From Saprospiraceae bacterium (GTDB taxonomy: Bacteria; Bacteroidota; Bacteroidia; Chitinophagales; Saprospiraceae), in assembly GCA_022842725.1 (NCBI GenBank), contig JALHOZ010000018.1, forward strand, positions 1-64,000: a stretch of DNA of 64,000 nucleotides, written 5' to 3'. The position numbers and the translations under genes were made by a program. Under the pieces are notes generated by a model that did no database searches, was not told the origin of the DNA, and was given only the letters and a program-made list of their open reading frames with translations. How positions within the stretch are numbered: the stretch's first letter is position 1; every line of letters begins with the position of its first letter. This document shows, piece by piece, positions 52,339 through 60,622 of the stretch.

Positions 52339-53349
52339 TTATTTCATTTCAAATTTAGGATCCGGCGTAATGTTAAGATCCGAAAAATCTTTTGCCATAT
52401 ATTTATAGTATCCGGTGATACCAATCATGGCTGCATTGTCAGTACAATATTCAAAATCAGGTATATAAACTTCCAATTGGTTTTTTTTGCCAAATTGTGT
52501 AAAAGCTTGTCTTAATGCTGAATTGGCGGAGACACCACCTGCCAAAGCTATATGTTTCACCGGATGCAACGTAACAGCTTTTTCAAGTTTTTTGATCAAA
52601 ATGTCTACTATGGCAAATTGGATGGAATGACATAAGTCATTGAGATTATTTTGGATAAATGAATCGTCATTTTTCATTTCTTTTTGCAAAAAGTATAGCA
52701 CTGAAGTCTTGAATCCACTAAAACTAAAGTCCAGATCGGGTATATTGGGAATCGGAAATTGATATTTTAACTGACCCTTTTGGGCAAGTTTATCAATGTG
52801 TGGTCCTGCAGGGTAAGGCAAACCCAACATTTTTCCTGCTTTATCAAAGGCTTCTCCGGCGGCATCATCCCGGGTTTCACCCAAAATTACCATGTCTAGA
52901 TGGTTTTTGACCAATACAATTTGTGTATGCCCTCCTGAAACGGTAAGACACAAAAAAGGAAATTCCGGTTTATGTTCAGTTGCAAAGTGAGCTAGAATAT
53001 GTGCCTGCATGTGGTGCACTTCGATTAAAGGGACATGTAAGGTCATAGCCATAGCTTTTGCAAAGGATACCCCGACCAATAAACTTCCCATCAATCCCGG
53101 ACCTTTGGTTATAGCTACAGCAGATATATCTTGTAGTGAAATACCAGCAGTAAGGATCGCCTGATCTACCACAGGAACTATATTTTCCTGATGTTGTCTG
53201 GATGCAACTTCCGGTATGACACCACCATAACGTTCGTGAATGCTTTGATTTGCAATACAATTGCTGAGCACCTTTCCATCTGAAATAACAGAAGCTCCTG
53301 TGTCATCACAAGAGGATTCAATAGCCAAAATGATATTTTTTTTTAACAA
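52339..53349 (-). CDS. tsaD: tRNA N6-adenosine threonylcarbamoyltransferase
   Basis: A 336-residue ASKHA-fold protein of the t6A37 tRNA-modification complex (with TsaB, TsaE, TsaC). Key segments are NIILAIESSCDDTGASVI at the N-terminus, HHMQAHILAHF with the metal-binding His pair, SGGHTQIVLV, and the C-terminal ALAGGVSANSALR and CTDNAAMIG. The start is taken as TTG at 53347-53349, which gives the length of known TsaD; an ATG at 53434-53436 would add 29 residues. It is divergent from the next gene. Confidence 0.93.
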   Translation of the reverse strand: MLKKNIILAIESSCDDTGASVISDGKVLSNCIANQSIHERYGGVIPEVASRQHQENIVPVVDQAILTAGISLQDISAVAITKGPGLMGSLLVGVSFAKAMAMTLHVPLIEVHHMQAHILAHFATEHKPEFPFLCLTVSGGHTQIVLVKNHLDMVILGETRDDAAGEAFDKAGKMLGLPYPAGPHIDKLAQKGQLKYQFPIPNIPDLDFSFSGFKTSVLYFLQKEMKNDDSFIQNNLNDLCHSIQFAIVDILIKKLEKAVTLHPVKHIALAGGVSANSALRQAFTQFGKKNQLEVYIPDFEYCTDNAAMIGITGYYKYMAKDFSDLNITPDPKFEMK

Positions 53350-53480
53350 TTGAAGTAAATTTTGAAATTTCAGGTATAAATATGCTAAGAAATAATATTT
53401 TTGTGCTTCATACACCAAATGAACAGATTTTTGCATCTTATTGTTGTTTCACATATAAAGGAATAAAATAATATTATAAT

Positions 53481-54068
53481 ATGAGTAAGATAATCAACAT
53501 CGGTCTTGTTTTTTTAGCTTTATTTTTGGGTTATTGGTTATATAAATCCATTCAGGATCCTATTGCTTTTCAGGAAGAAAAGGGTAAACGTAGAGATGCG
53601 GTAGTAGAAGTACTTAAAAAAATTCAGACTTCACAAGAGTTATACAGAACCATTAAAGGCAGTTATGCTGGAAGTTTTGATACCCTGACTAAAGTATTAA
53701 TGACCGCCGATGTTACTTTAGAGAAATTGGAAGCAGATCCGACTGATCCTACAAATCAGGACAAATTTATCAGAACGATTATTAAAAAGCCAGCCAAAGA
53801 TTCACTTTTCAGTCTTTTAGGTGGAGTGGTCAATCTTGACTCTTTAAGGTTTATACCATATGGAGAAGGTAAAACTTTTACCATAGAGGCAGATACCATT
53901 ACACAACAAAATTCAAAAGTTTATGTAGTGGAGGTAGGCACCAAATATAAAGACTTTATGGGTGAGTTTGCCAGCCCTAAGTACAAAAAATATGATGCTT
54001 TATATGATCCTGAAAAAGCATTAAAATTTGGTGATTTGAATTCTGCCAGTACCGCAGGAAACTGGTAA
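53481..54068 (+). CDS. Membrane-anchored protein, unknown
   Basis: A 195-residue protein with one N-terminal membrane segment (residues 5-22, IINIGLVFLALFLGYWLY) and a soluble part. The segment RDAVVEVLKKIQTSQELYRTIKGSYAGSF near residues 38-66 resembles the start of pseudopilin-like soluble domains, though no prepilin motif is seen. No family could be named. It precedes the DUF3822-like gene and rsmD on the same strand, an order that recurs in this phylum from general knowledge. Confidence 0.7.
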   Translation: MSKIINIGLVFLALFLGYWLYKSIQDPIAFQEEKGKRRDAVVEVLKKIQTSQELYRTIKGSYAGSFDTLTKVLMTADVTLEKLEADPTDPTNQDKFIRTIIKKPAKDSLFSLLGGVVNLDSLRFIPYGEGKTFTIEADTITQQNSKVYVVEVGTKYKDFMGEFASPKYKKYDALYDPEKALKFGDLNSASTAGNW

Positions 54069-54125
54069 AATAAATTCGAGATTCTGTCCATTCACACCCA
54101 TATTCCGAAAGATAAATTACCTTTT

Positions 54126-54833
54126 TTGTTCGTTTCTCGATCAGAATGGTATTATTGTTTTTACGATGTTACTAACTCAGGTTTTGGGATAAAACCGTTG
54201 ACAGACGCAGAAGATTTCAAAGTTTTGGAAGATATGGACAATAAAAAGTGTTTTATTGTTTCTAAAGATCTTCCTTTGGTTCATTTGAAAGAGCCAGACG
54301 ATGAAGTGGTTGCAGAACTTCCCTCATTCTTATTGTGTGAGACCTACAAAGAAAAATGGTTGCATCAGGATGTCACCTGTTACTTTGGCATCAAACATGG
54401 TGTTCCGCCATCTGTTTTAGAAAGTTTTTCGGTGCAATATTGCCATTATTCAGGACTTCTAAACGATTTTTGGCTTGATTGTGAAGACGTCTTCCACGTT
54501 GACTTTGAATTTAAATACATGCATGTGTATGTTAAAAAGGGTAATCAATTCTTATATTATAATAAGTTAATATTTGAAAATGAAGCCGATGTACATTATA
54601 ATTTGATGTTGATTCAAAGAGAGGTTCTCGGTAATGTCCCTAATCCGGAAGTGGTGTTTTCCGGTGAGATGGACAGAAATTCCAGAGTTATAAAATCTTT
54701 AGAAAATTATTATAGTGAGATAAGGTTTCTCAATGAAAAAAAGACTGAGTTGGTTATTAACGATCAGGTCGCAGACATATTATTTTTTGATAAATATCTG
54801 ATGTTATATGCGAATTATAAGCGGTCGGTTTAA
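54126..54833 (+). CDS. DUF3822-like protein
   Basis: A 235-residue cytoplasmic protein. FYDVTNSGFGIKPL, LPSFLLCETYKEKWL and FHVDFEFKYMHVYVKKGNQFLYYN match the general pattern of the DUF3822 family of Bacteroidota (ASKHA-like folds) encoded next to rsmD. The start used is TTG at 54126. The frame is open upstream to the stop at 54066, and upstream residues (KFEILSIHTHIPKDK) look protein-like, so translation may begin at a rarer codon. The gene overlaps rsmD by 26 bp. Confidence 0.75.
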   Translation: MFVSRSEWYYCFYDVTNSGFGIKPLTDAEDFKVLEDMDNKKCFIVSKDLPLVHLKEPDDEVVAELPSFLLCETYKEKWLHQDVTCYFGIKHGVPPSVLESFSVQYCHYSGLLNDFWLDCEDVFHVDFEFKYMHVYVKKGNQFLYYNKLIFENEADVHYNLMLIQREVLGNVPNPEVVFSGEMDRNSRVIKSLENYYSEIRFLNEKKTELVINDQVADILFFDKYLMLYANYKRSV

Positions 54834-55359
54834 AGGCAGAAGATTTATCCCACCGGCAAAAAACTGGCCTACAAGACCAACAACAGATTTTGCAAAAGAA
54901 GGATTATTTAACATTCTTCAAAACAGAATTAGTTTTGAAGAAACAAAAATGTTGGATCTTTTTGGCGGAACCGGAAACCACTGTTACGAATTTATTTCAA
55001 GAGGTTGTATGGATGCTACGTATGTAGACAAATTTCCGGGTTGTGTTCAATTTGTAAAAAAAATAGCTCATGAATTAGGTATTGAAAACGAATTGCACAT
55101 ACATAAAGGTGATGTTTTTGACTTTATAAAACACAATCAATCTTCTTTTGATTATATTTTTGCAGGTCCGCCTTATCCGCTTCCTAACCTGAATGATATA
55201 CCTGATGTGATTTTTTCAACGACTATCCTGAAAACAGATGGTTTGTTTATCCTTGAACATAACCCAAACCATGACTTTAAAACACACAGATGTTATAAAG
55301 AAGAGAGAAATTACGGCACGACAATCTTTAGCTTTTTTACGCACGTTGATCGTGAATAA
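54808..55359 (+). CDS. rsmD: 16S rRNA (guanine(966)-N2)-methyltransferase RsmD
   Basis: A 183-residue SAM-dependent rRNA methyltransferase. MRIISGRFKGRRF and RPTTDFAKEGLFNIL at the N-terminus, and the SAM motif LDLFGGTG (49-56) are normal. The catalytic motif, normally (D/N)PPY, reads GPPY at 120-123: residues FAGPPYPL, codon GGT for the first position. The motif residue contacts the target amino group, so activity may be affected or the residue may be replaced functionally. The start overlaps the DUF3822-like gene by 26 bp. Confidence 0.9.
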   Translation: MRIISGRFKGRRFIPPAKNWPTRPTTDFAKEGLFNILQNRISFEETKMLDLFGGTGNHCYEFISRGCMDATYVDKFPGCVQFVKKIAHELGIENELHIHKGDVFDFIKHNQSSFDYIFAGPPYPLPNLNDIPDVIFSTTILKTDGLFILEHNPNHDFKTHRCYKEERNYGTTIFSFFTHVDRE

Positions 55360-55398
55360 AAATATATTTTCATGTATTAATTGAAAACCTGATTGGGC

Positions 55399-56757
55399 TT
55401 ACAATGCCTGAATTATATCATAATTTGTGATAATAACTTTGTTTCCTGACCTGTCACTGGTTATTACAGCAGGATTAGTTCTGGAAATATACTTGTTCAG
55501 ATCTTTTAAGGATAGATCAAGGGATACCATAGGAAAAGGATCGCCCATAATAGAACCAATTTCTTTGTCGCCGTTATAAAGCGGTGACTCCAATAAATGT
55601 TCTAAAAGCTTATTTTCTGTGATGGATCCGACCAAAGTTTCATTTCGCAAAACAGGCAATTGGCTGATATCATGTTCTTTCATGATATGCAAAGTTGATT
55701 TAATACTTTGCGTAACATCAACGCCAATAAATTTTTTGTCCTTTTTCTTTTCGACAAGTTGGGCAAGACTCAATTCAGGTTCAAGGAATCCCCTCTCTTT
55801 CATCCAGTCGTCATTGTACAATTTTCCAACATATCTTGAACCGTGATCGTGAAATAATATGACTACAACATCATCAGGCTTTAACTCATCCTTTAGTTGC
55901 AGAACCCCAGCCAGGGCTGACCCTGCTGAATATCCTAATAAAATACCTTCTTCCCGGGCCAGTTTTCTGGCAGCAAGAGCTGCATCTTTATCTGTTACCT
56001 TCTCAAAGTGATCAATTAACGAAAAGTCAACATTTTTAGGAAGTATATCTTCACCTATACCTTCAGTGATATAAGGATAAATTTCGTTTTTATCAAAAAC
56101 GCCGGTTTCGTGGTATTTCTTGAAAACAGACCCGTAGGTATCAATACCCCAGATTTTGATATCAGGATTTTTTTCTTTCAGATATTTTGCAACTCCTGAA
56201 ATAGTTCCTCCGGTTCCGACTCCTACTACAAAATGGGTGATTTTACCATCTGTTTGTTCCCAAATCTCAGGTCCTGTACTTTCATAATGGGCTTGTCGGT
56301 TTGAAAGATTATCATATTGGTTCAGCCAACAGGAATTTGGAATTTCTTTACTCAATCTTTCAGCTACAGAATAATAGGATCTTGGGTCATCCGGTTCTAC
56401 GTTTGTAGGACAAACGATTACTTCAGCACCTAATGCTTTGAGTAAGTCAATTTTTTCTTTAGATTGTTTATCACTGGTCGTAAAAATACAACGGTACCCT
56501 TTTACAGCAGCCGCAATAGCGATACCCATACCGGTATTACCGGAAGTACATTCAATAAATGTTCCTCCTTCCTGAATTTTGCCTTCTAAAATGGCATCTT
56601 CCACCATTTTAAGGGCCATTCTGTCTTTTGTCGAATGGCCGGGGTTAAAAGTTTCAATTTTTCCAAGAACCAAACAGGGAACTGAAGAAACGGTTTTGTT
56701 TAGTTTTACCATAGGCGTATTTCCTATGGTTTCTAAAATATTATTTTTAAATTGCAT
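55399..56757 (-). CDS. Cystathionine beta-synthase (PLP) with CBS domain pair
   Basis: A 452-residue fold-type II PLP enzyme followed by a CBS domain pair. The PLP Lys is K44 in GHSTKDRM, and SGNTGMGIA and VGVGTGGTISGVA bind the cofactor phosphate and substrate. The C-terminal part (FIGVDVTQSIKSTLHIMKEHDISQLPV, then a second repeat near PFPMVSLDLSLKDLNKYI) is a CBS pair, which in this family senses adenosyl ligands. It makes cystathionine from serine and homocysteine, or cysteine-related products. The TlpA-like gene ends 13 bp upstream, so they may be co-transcribed. Confidence 0.92.
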   Translation of the reverse strand: MQFKNNILETIGNTPMVKLNKTVSSVPCLVLGKIETFNPGHSTKDRMALKMVEDAILEGKIQEGGTFIECTSGNTGMGIAIAAAVKGYRCIFTTSDKQSKEKIDLLKALGAEVIVCPTNVEPDDPRSYYSVAERLSKEIPNSCWLNQYDNLSNRQAHYESTGPEIWEQTDGKITHFVVGVGTGGTISGVAKYLKEKNPDIKIWGIDTYGSVFKKYHETGVFDKNEIYPYITEGIGEDILPKNVDFSLIDHFEKVTDKDAALAARKLAREEGILLGYSAGSALAGVLQLKDELKPDDVVVILFHDHGSRYVGKLYNDDWMKERGFLEPELSLAQLVEKKKDKKFIGVDVTQSIKSTLHIMKEHDISQLPVLRNETLVGSITENKLLEHLLESPLYNGDKEIGSIMGDPFPMVSLDLSLKDLNKYISRTNPAVITSDRSGNKVIITNYDIIQAL

Positions 56758-56770
56758 ATAATTTTAACTA

Positions 56771-58180
56771 TTAAATCAGGTTTTTTAATATTTGTTCTGT
56801 TCCCGGATTGCTTGGTCTCGGTGCATTACCATCTACCAGTTTGCCTTCTTTGTCAATGATGATAAATCTTGGAATACCATTGATTCTATAGTTGGCAATA
56901 ACATCGGAGTTCCAGGCACCTTGTGCATATAACTGAAGCCCTTGCATATTTTTTGCCTCAATCATTTTTCTCCAGGGTTCTGAACTTTGATCTATAGATA
57001 TAGAAACAAATTCAATATTTTTTACACCGTGAAAAGAGGATTGTAGTTTTTCTAAATAAGGCAATTCCGCAATACATGGACCACACCAGGTAGCCCAAAT
57101 ATCAATATATAATACTTTGCCCTTCAACTGAGCCAATGAATATGATTTCCCGTTTTTATCTACTGCTGTGAAGTCAGGAGCAACATTTCCCGGTTTTAAA
57201 GGCAACCATTGATTGTACAGATTTTCAATATTTTTTTTCTTTTTTTCGTCTTTTGCCTGATTCAGATACGATTCATACATAGCAAATGCATCTGACAGCT
57301 TGGTTTCAAATGATTCTTTCATGATTTGATAAGAAATTTCTTCTCTTATTTTTTCACTCGTGATGGTTTCTGAAAGAATACTTAACTTGTTTAAACCTGT
57401 AGACTCATAATTTTCAACATTATTATTTTTTTCCTTCAATAGATGTTCAATGTATAACGGAACAAAAGCAATAAAGTGCTCACTTTGTAGGTTGATTTCA
57501 TTATTGATATCCAATCCCTGAAAATAACTGTAAAAATTTTCAGATGGTTTAAAATCGGTTGTTTTCATGAGGTAGTTATAATAAACGGGATACAACATCT
57601 TTAAATTTGTTATCTGAAAAGTGATATCCTGATTTACAATTTCTTCAAAATGCGGGCTGAAAACACCATTTTGTTTTTGGTATTCTTTTTTAAATTCAAT
57701 GAGTTTTGATTTAACTTCTTCAACCTGTTTTAAAAAATCAACTTCAGGAAGGGTAAAAAAGGTAGTCTGATCAATTTGAATCAGATTCGGCTCATTAAAC
57801 ATTTTGGCTACCAAAAAATTATTTTCATGTTTGGTTTTTCCGTCAAATTTAGCGGTCATAATCATATTGCTACCGTCACAATTCAGCATGGTACTTTCGC
57901 CCGGAAGTAAATAAACAGGTAGGACCACACCCTGATTACCGGTTTCGATTTTATATATACCTGCTCCCGGAATTTCAAGGTCTGTTTTAAAACTACCATC
58001 CTGTGAAAGCGGGATGTCTGTTTTTTCACCTTGAATATCAATGGTAACAGCGGGACCGGCAGCATTGGTGACTTTACCACTTAAGGTTGCTTTTCCCGAT
58101 TTTGTGAATGTTTCCGCATTTTTACATTGAAAGAAGAATAGAACAGAAAGAATTCCGGAAATAAATAAAAATTTACGCAT
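56771..58180 (-). CDS. TlpA-family thioredoxin-domain lipoprotein
   Basis: A 469-residue lipoprotein (lipobox FFFQC, Cys19). The N-terminal beta-domain (KATLSGKVTNAAGPAVTIDIQGEK) is DUF4369-like, a helical middle follows, and the C-terminal thioredoxin domain has WATWCGPCIAELPYL near residue 359 and the cis-proline loop in INGIPRFIIIDKEGKLVD. It probably acts as a periplasmic thiol-disulphide oxidoreductase. It ends 13 bp before the CBS gene. The next co-directional gene upstream (58436-59830) has the same overall design. Confidence 0.88.
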   Translation of the reverse strand: MRKFLFISGILSVLFFFQCKNAETFTKSGKATLSGKVTNAAGPAVTIDIQGEKTDIPLSQDGSFKTDLEIPGAGIYKIETGNQGVVLPVYLLPGESTMLNCDGSNMIMTAKFDGKTKHENNFLVAKMFNEPNLIQIDQTTFFTLPEVDFLKQVEEVKSKLIEFKKEYQKQNGVFSPHFEEIVNQDITFQITNLKMLYPVYYNYLMKTTDFKPSENFYSYFQGLDINNEINLQSEHFIAFVPLYIEHLLKEKNNNVENYESTGLNKLSILSETITSEKIREEISYQIMKESFETKLSDAFAMYESYLNQAKDEKKKKNIENLYNQWLPLKPGNVAPDFTAVDKNGKSYSLAQLKGKVLYIDIWATWCGPCIAELPYLEKLQSSFHGVKNIEFVSISIDQSSEPWRKMIEAKNMQGLQLYAQGAWNSDVIANYRINGIPRFIIIDKEGKLVDGNAPRPSNPGTEQILKNLI

Positions 58181-58435
58181 CAGAGATGGATTAATTGTTT
58201 GTTTGTTTAAAAAAGTGACTTCAGTATTAAATAGTCTGAAATTGACGATAAACTACTTAATCACAATGTGCCGGTACCACAAAGAATGCAGCCGGCTTAA
58301 TTTTGATGACAAAAATACAACGGATTTACTCTAAAACTTTATAAAGCCTTACGTTGAGATGAAAAATTATACCTTTTTAACAATTATTAACATCCGGGAA
58401 GGGTTCAAATTTTTGCTGCCGGAAATTAAAAGATT

Positions 58436-59830
58436 TTATTTCCTTTTCCTTTTATCTTTTTCTATGATTACAGGAATCTGCTCTGATTTTAAATTTTTAC
58501 CAATAATAATTCTTTCCTGGTTTAGTACATAGATTTCAGGTGTTACGTCAACGTAGTATTTTGCATAAATAGAGGCATTTGTAGGGTCAAAAACATTTAT
58601 CCAGTCAGAAATACCATTCATTTCTATGTATTTATTCCATTCCTGAGGGGTTGTCTCTAAAGCGATGGCATAAACTTCAACCCCTTTGTTTTTCCATTCA
58701 TCATAAAAAGCTTTGAGTTTTGGTGTCTCCAGCTTACAATGTTCACAATTTGGGGCGTACATATATATAACAATATAGGGTGACTGAATTTCGTAAACAG
58801 ATTTTTTTTTGCCTTCCGGATCAGTAGAAACCACATTGGGTCCTTTACGATTTAATAAAGAGGCCCTCATTTCTGAAGTTTTTTTATGTAATTTGTTGAG
58901 TTCTTCAGGGGAAAGCCAATCTACAATATCCTGAGTAAAATAGGTGTCAATAATATGCACATAAACAGCTTCGCCATCCATTACAGTTGTTTTGGTCGGT
59001 TGGTACTGCAAAGCGATCCAGTTTGATATAAACGAAAACATTTCTTTATTGACTTTGGATGCTTTAATGATGTCATCTGCCTGTTTAATGATAGAATCAG
59101 GATGTTGAGGTGTCAGCTCTTTAATAAATCTCCTCAATTTATTTGCAATAACCGGTGTTCTTAACAGCCTTATGTCGTTAAGGTCAGTATTTTTCCAAAA
59201 CGCTTTTCGATAAGCATGTAATTGGCCAAAAGTATCAATATCTCCGTTTGGTTTTTTTACCTCAATAAATCCGGGATTCTGTCCGGAAGATTTAAAGACG
59301 GTAAAAAAATTAGAAGGATGATTTATCTGTATTTCTGAAAGTTGTGCAGATTTTTGCCCCATCCAATATTCAAGTTGGTTTTTCAAATCAGGGGCTGTAT
59401 TTCCTTTTTTGATAAGTTGACTTACAGAGTCTGTTTTTTCCTGAATGACAAGACTTTTGTAGTATAGTTGATTACAGGCATGGTTGATTACTTTCATCGA
59501 ACCTGTTAAGGATTCTTTTTTTGTTTTTAAACCAAATTTTTGATTTTCATCCAATAGGATACTAATATTTTTAAAATCTGGTAGTAATATATAATACAGC
59601 CCTTCAGAAAATAAGGTGTCTCTGCTAATTAAGAACTGTCCGTTTTTGTTCATATAAAATGAGTCGACAATGTAATTTTGGTCGCCGTACATACCGATCA
59701 TCTTACACCAACCTTCCTGGTACCCTTCAATACTTATTTCAATTTCTGCAGGTTTCTGACCAGTAAGATTACCGGGTAATAAAAAACAAAACATTATAAA
59801 ATGGACAGTTAATATTATTTTTATATTCAT
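58436..59830 (-). CDS. Thioredoxin-fold envelope protein with CEHC site
   Basis: A 464-residue exported protein with a signal peptide ending in NLTGQ. A beta-rich N-terminal domain and a helical middle (DUF5106-like from SNFFTVFKSSGQNPGF onward) precede a C-terminal thioredoxin-like domain whose active site is YMYAPNCEHCKLETP, with a CxxC spacing (CEHC) that differs from the CGPC of its neighbour. VTPEIYVLNQERIIIGK is the cis-proline loop. It resembles the neighbouring TlpA lipoprotein and is probably a distant relative. The role is likely redox or chaperone work in the envelope. Confidence 0.82.
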   Translation of the reverse strand: MNIKIILTVHFIMFCFLLPGNLTGQKPAEIEISIEGYQEGWCKMIGMYGDQNYIVDSFYMNKNGQFLISRDTLFSEGLYYILLPDFKNISILLDENQKFGLKTKKESLTGSMKVINHACNQLYYKSLVIQEKTDSVSQLIKKGNTAPDLKNQLEYWMGQKSAQLSEIQINHPSNFFTVFKSSGQNPGFIEVKKPNGDIDTFGQLHAYRKAFWKNTDLNDIRLLRTPVIANKLRRFIKELTPQHPDSIIKQADDIIKASKVNKEMFSFISNWIALQYQPTKTTVMDGEAVYVHIIDTYFTQDIVDWLSPEELNKLHKKTSEMRASLLNRKGPNVVSTDPEGKKKSVYEIQSPYIVIYMYAPNCEHCKLETPKLKAFYDEWKNKGVEVYAIALETTPQEWNKYIEMNGISDWINVFDPTNASIYAKYYVDVTPEIYVLNQERIIIGKNLKSEQIPVIIEKDKRKRK

Positions 59831-59905
59831 GGTTGGATGCTATGTTTTTACAGAAAGATTTAAAGATATTCCTTAGAACGAATCAGATAAAACACGAATT
59901 AAACA

Positions 59906-59942
59906 AAAACTGCTGCTTATTTTAACAATAAACAGCAGTTTT
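59906..59942. terminator. Terminator downstream of infC
   Basis: A strong near-perfect hairpin (arms 59906-59921 and 59927-59942, one mismatch, 5-base loop) begins AAAACTGCTG and ends CAGCAGTTTT. It is U-rich on both sides, so it can act in either direction. It lies about 50 bp past the infC stop codon. Confidence 0.7.
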
Positions 59943-59950
59943 ATATTTCT

Positions 59951-59983
59951 GATTCTTTACTTATTACGTTGTAGTAAAGAATC
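59951..59983 (-). promoter_or_regulatory. Perfect 11-bp hairpin next to the infC stop
   Basis: GATTCTTTACT (59951-59961) and AGTAAAGAATC (59973-59983) form a perfect 11-bp stem with an 11-base loop. It begins 10 bp after the infC stop codon and precedes the terminator. No U-run follows directly, so a role in 3'-end stability or processing is a guess. Confidence 0.5.
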
Positions 59984-59993
59984 GCACATATTT

Positions 59994-60572
59994 TTATTTT
60001 TTCTTTTTAGGAGAAATGACAACTATCATTCTTCTTCCTTCAAGTTTCGGCAATTCCTCTGCAGCACCGTGTTCTTCCAATTCCTTAAGGAACTTCAGGA
60101 GGATAAGTTCTCCACGATCTTTAAATACAATCGCCCTTCCTTTAAATTGTACATAGGCTTTGATTTTGGATCCTTCTTCCAAAAATTTAAGACCATGTTT
60201 TACTTTAAAATCAAAGTCATGGTCATCTGTATTGGGTCCGAACCTGATTTCCTTTATGACTGTTTTAGCTGTTTTGGCTTTCAGTTCCTTATCTTTCTTT
60301 TTACGATCATACACAAATTTTTTGTAATCTATGATCTTACAAACTGGTGGATCAGCATTAGGGCTGATCTCGACCAAATCCATTTCAAGTGCAGATGCCC
60401 ATTGTAGTACCTGATGAGTAGGGTAGACACCTGTTTCTATCTCTTTGTTAGCTACTTCGCTAACCAGTTCCAGATTCTCGCCAACTAATCGGACTCTTGG
60501 AACTCTAATAGCATCGTTTAAACGATAATTAAACTTATCGTCCTGAGTTGGTTGATTTTTTCCTTTTGACAA
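59994..60572 (-). CDS. infC: Translation initiation factor IF-3
   Basis: A 192-residue IF-3. The N-terminal domain (NYRLNDAIRVPRVRLVGENLELVSEVA) and C-terminal domain (IRFGPNTDDHDFDFKVKHGLKFLEEGSKIKAYVQFKGR) are complete. It dissociates ribosomes and checks start-codon pairing. The start appears to be TTG (60570-60572); infC commonly uses non-ATG starts for self-regulation. The usual downstream ribosomal genes rpmI and rplT are absent, and upstream is clpC instead of thrS. It follows clpC by 50 bp. Confidence 0.95.
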   Translation of the reverse strand: MSKGKNQPTQDDKFNYRLNDAIRVPRVRLVGENLELVSEVANKEIETGVYPTHQVLQWASALEMDLVEISPNADPPVCKIIDYKKFVYDRKKKDKELKAKTAKTVIKEIRFGPNTDDHDFDFKVKHGLKFLEEGSKIKAYVQFKGRAIVFKDRGELILLKFLKELEEHGAAEELPKLEGRRMIVVISPKKKK

Positions 60573-60622
60573 ATGTTAAAATTTTTATTAAAAAAAGACT
60601 TAATTTCTGCAAAGATGGTTAA

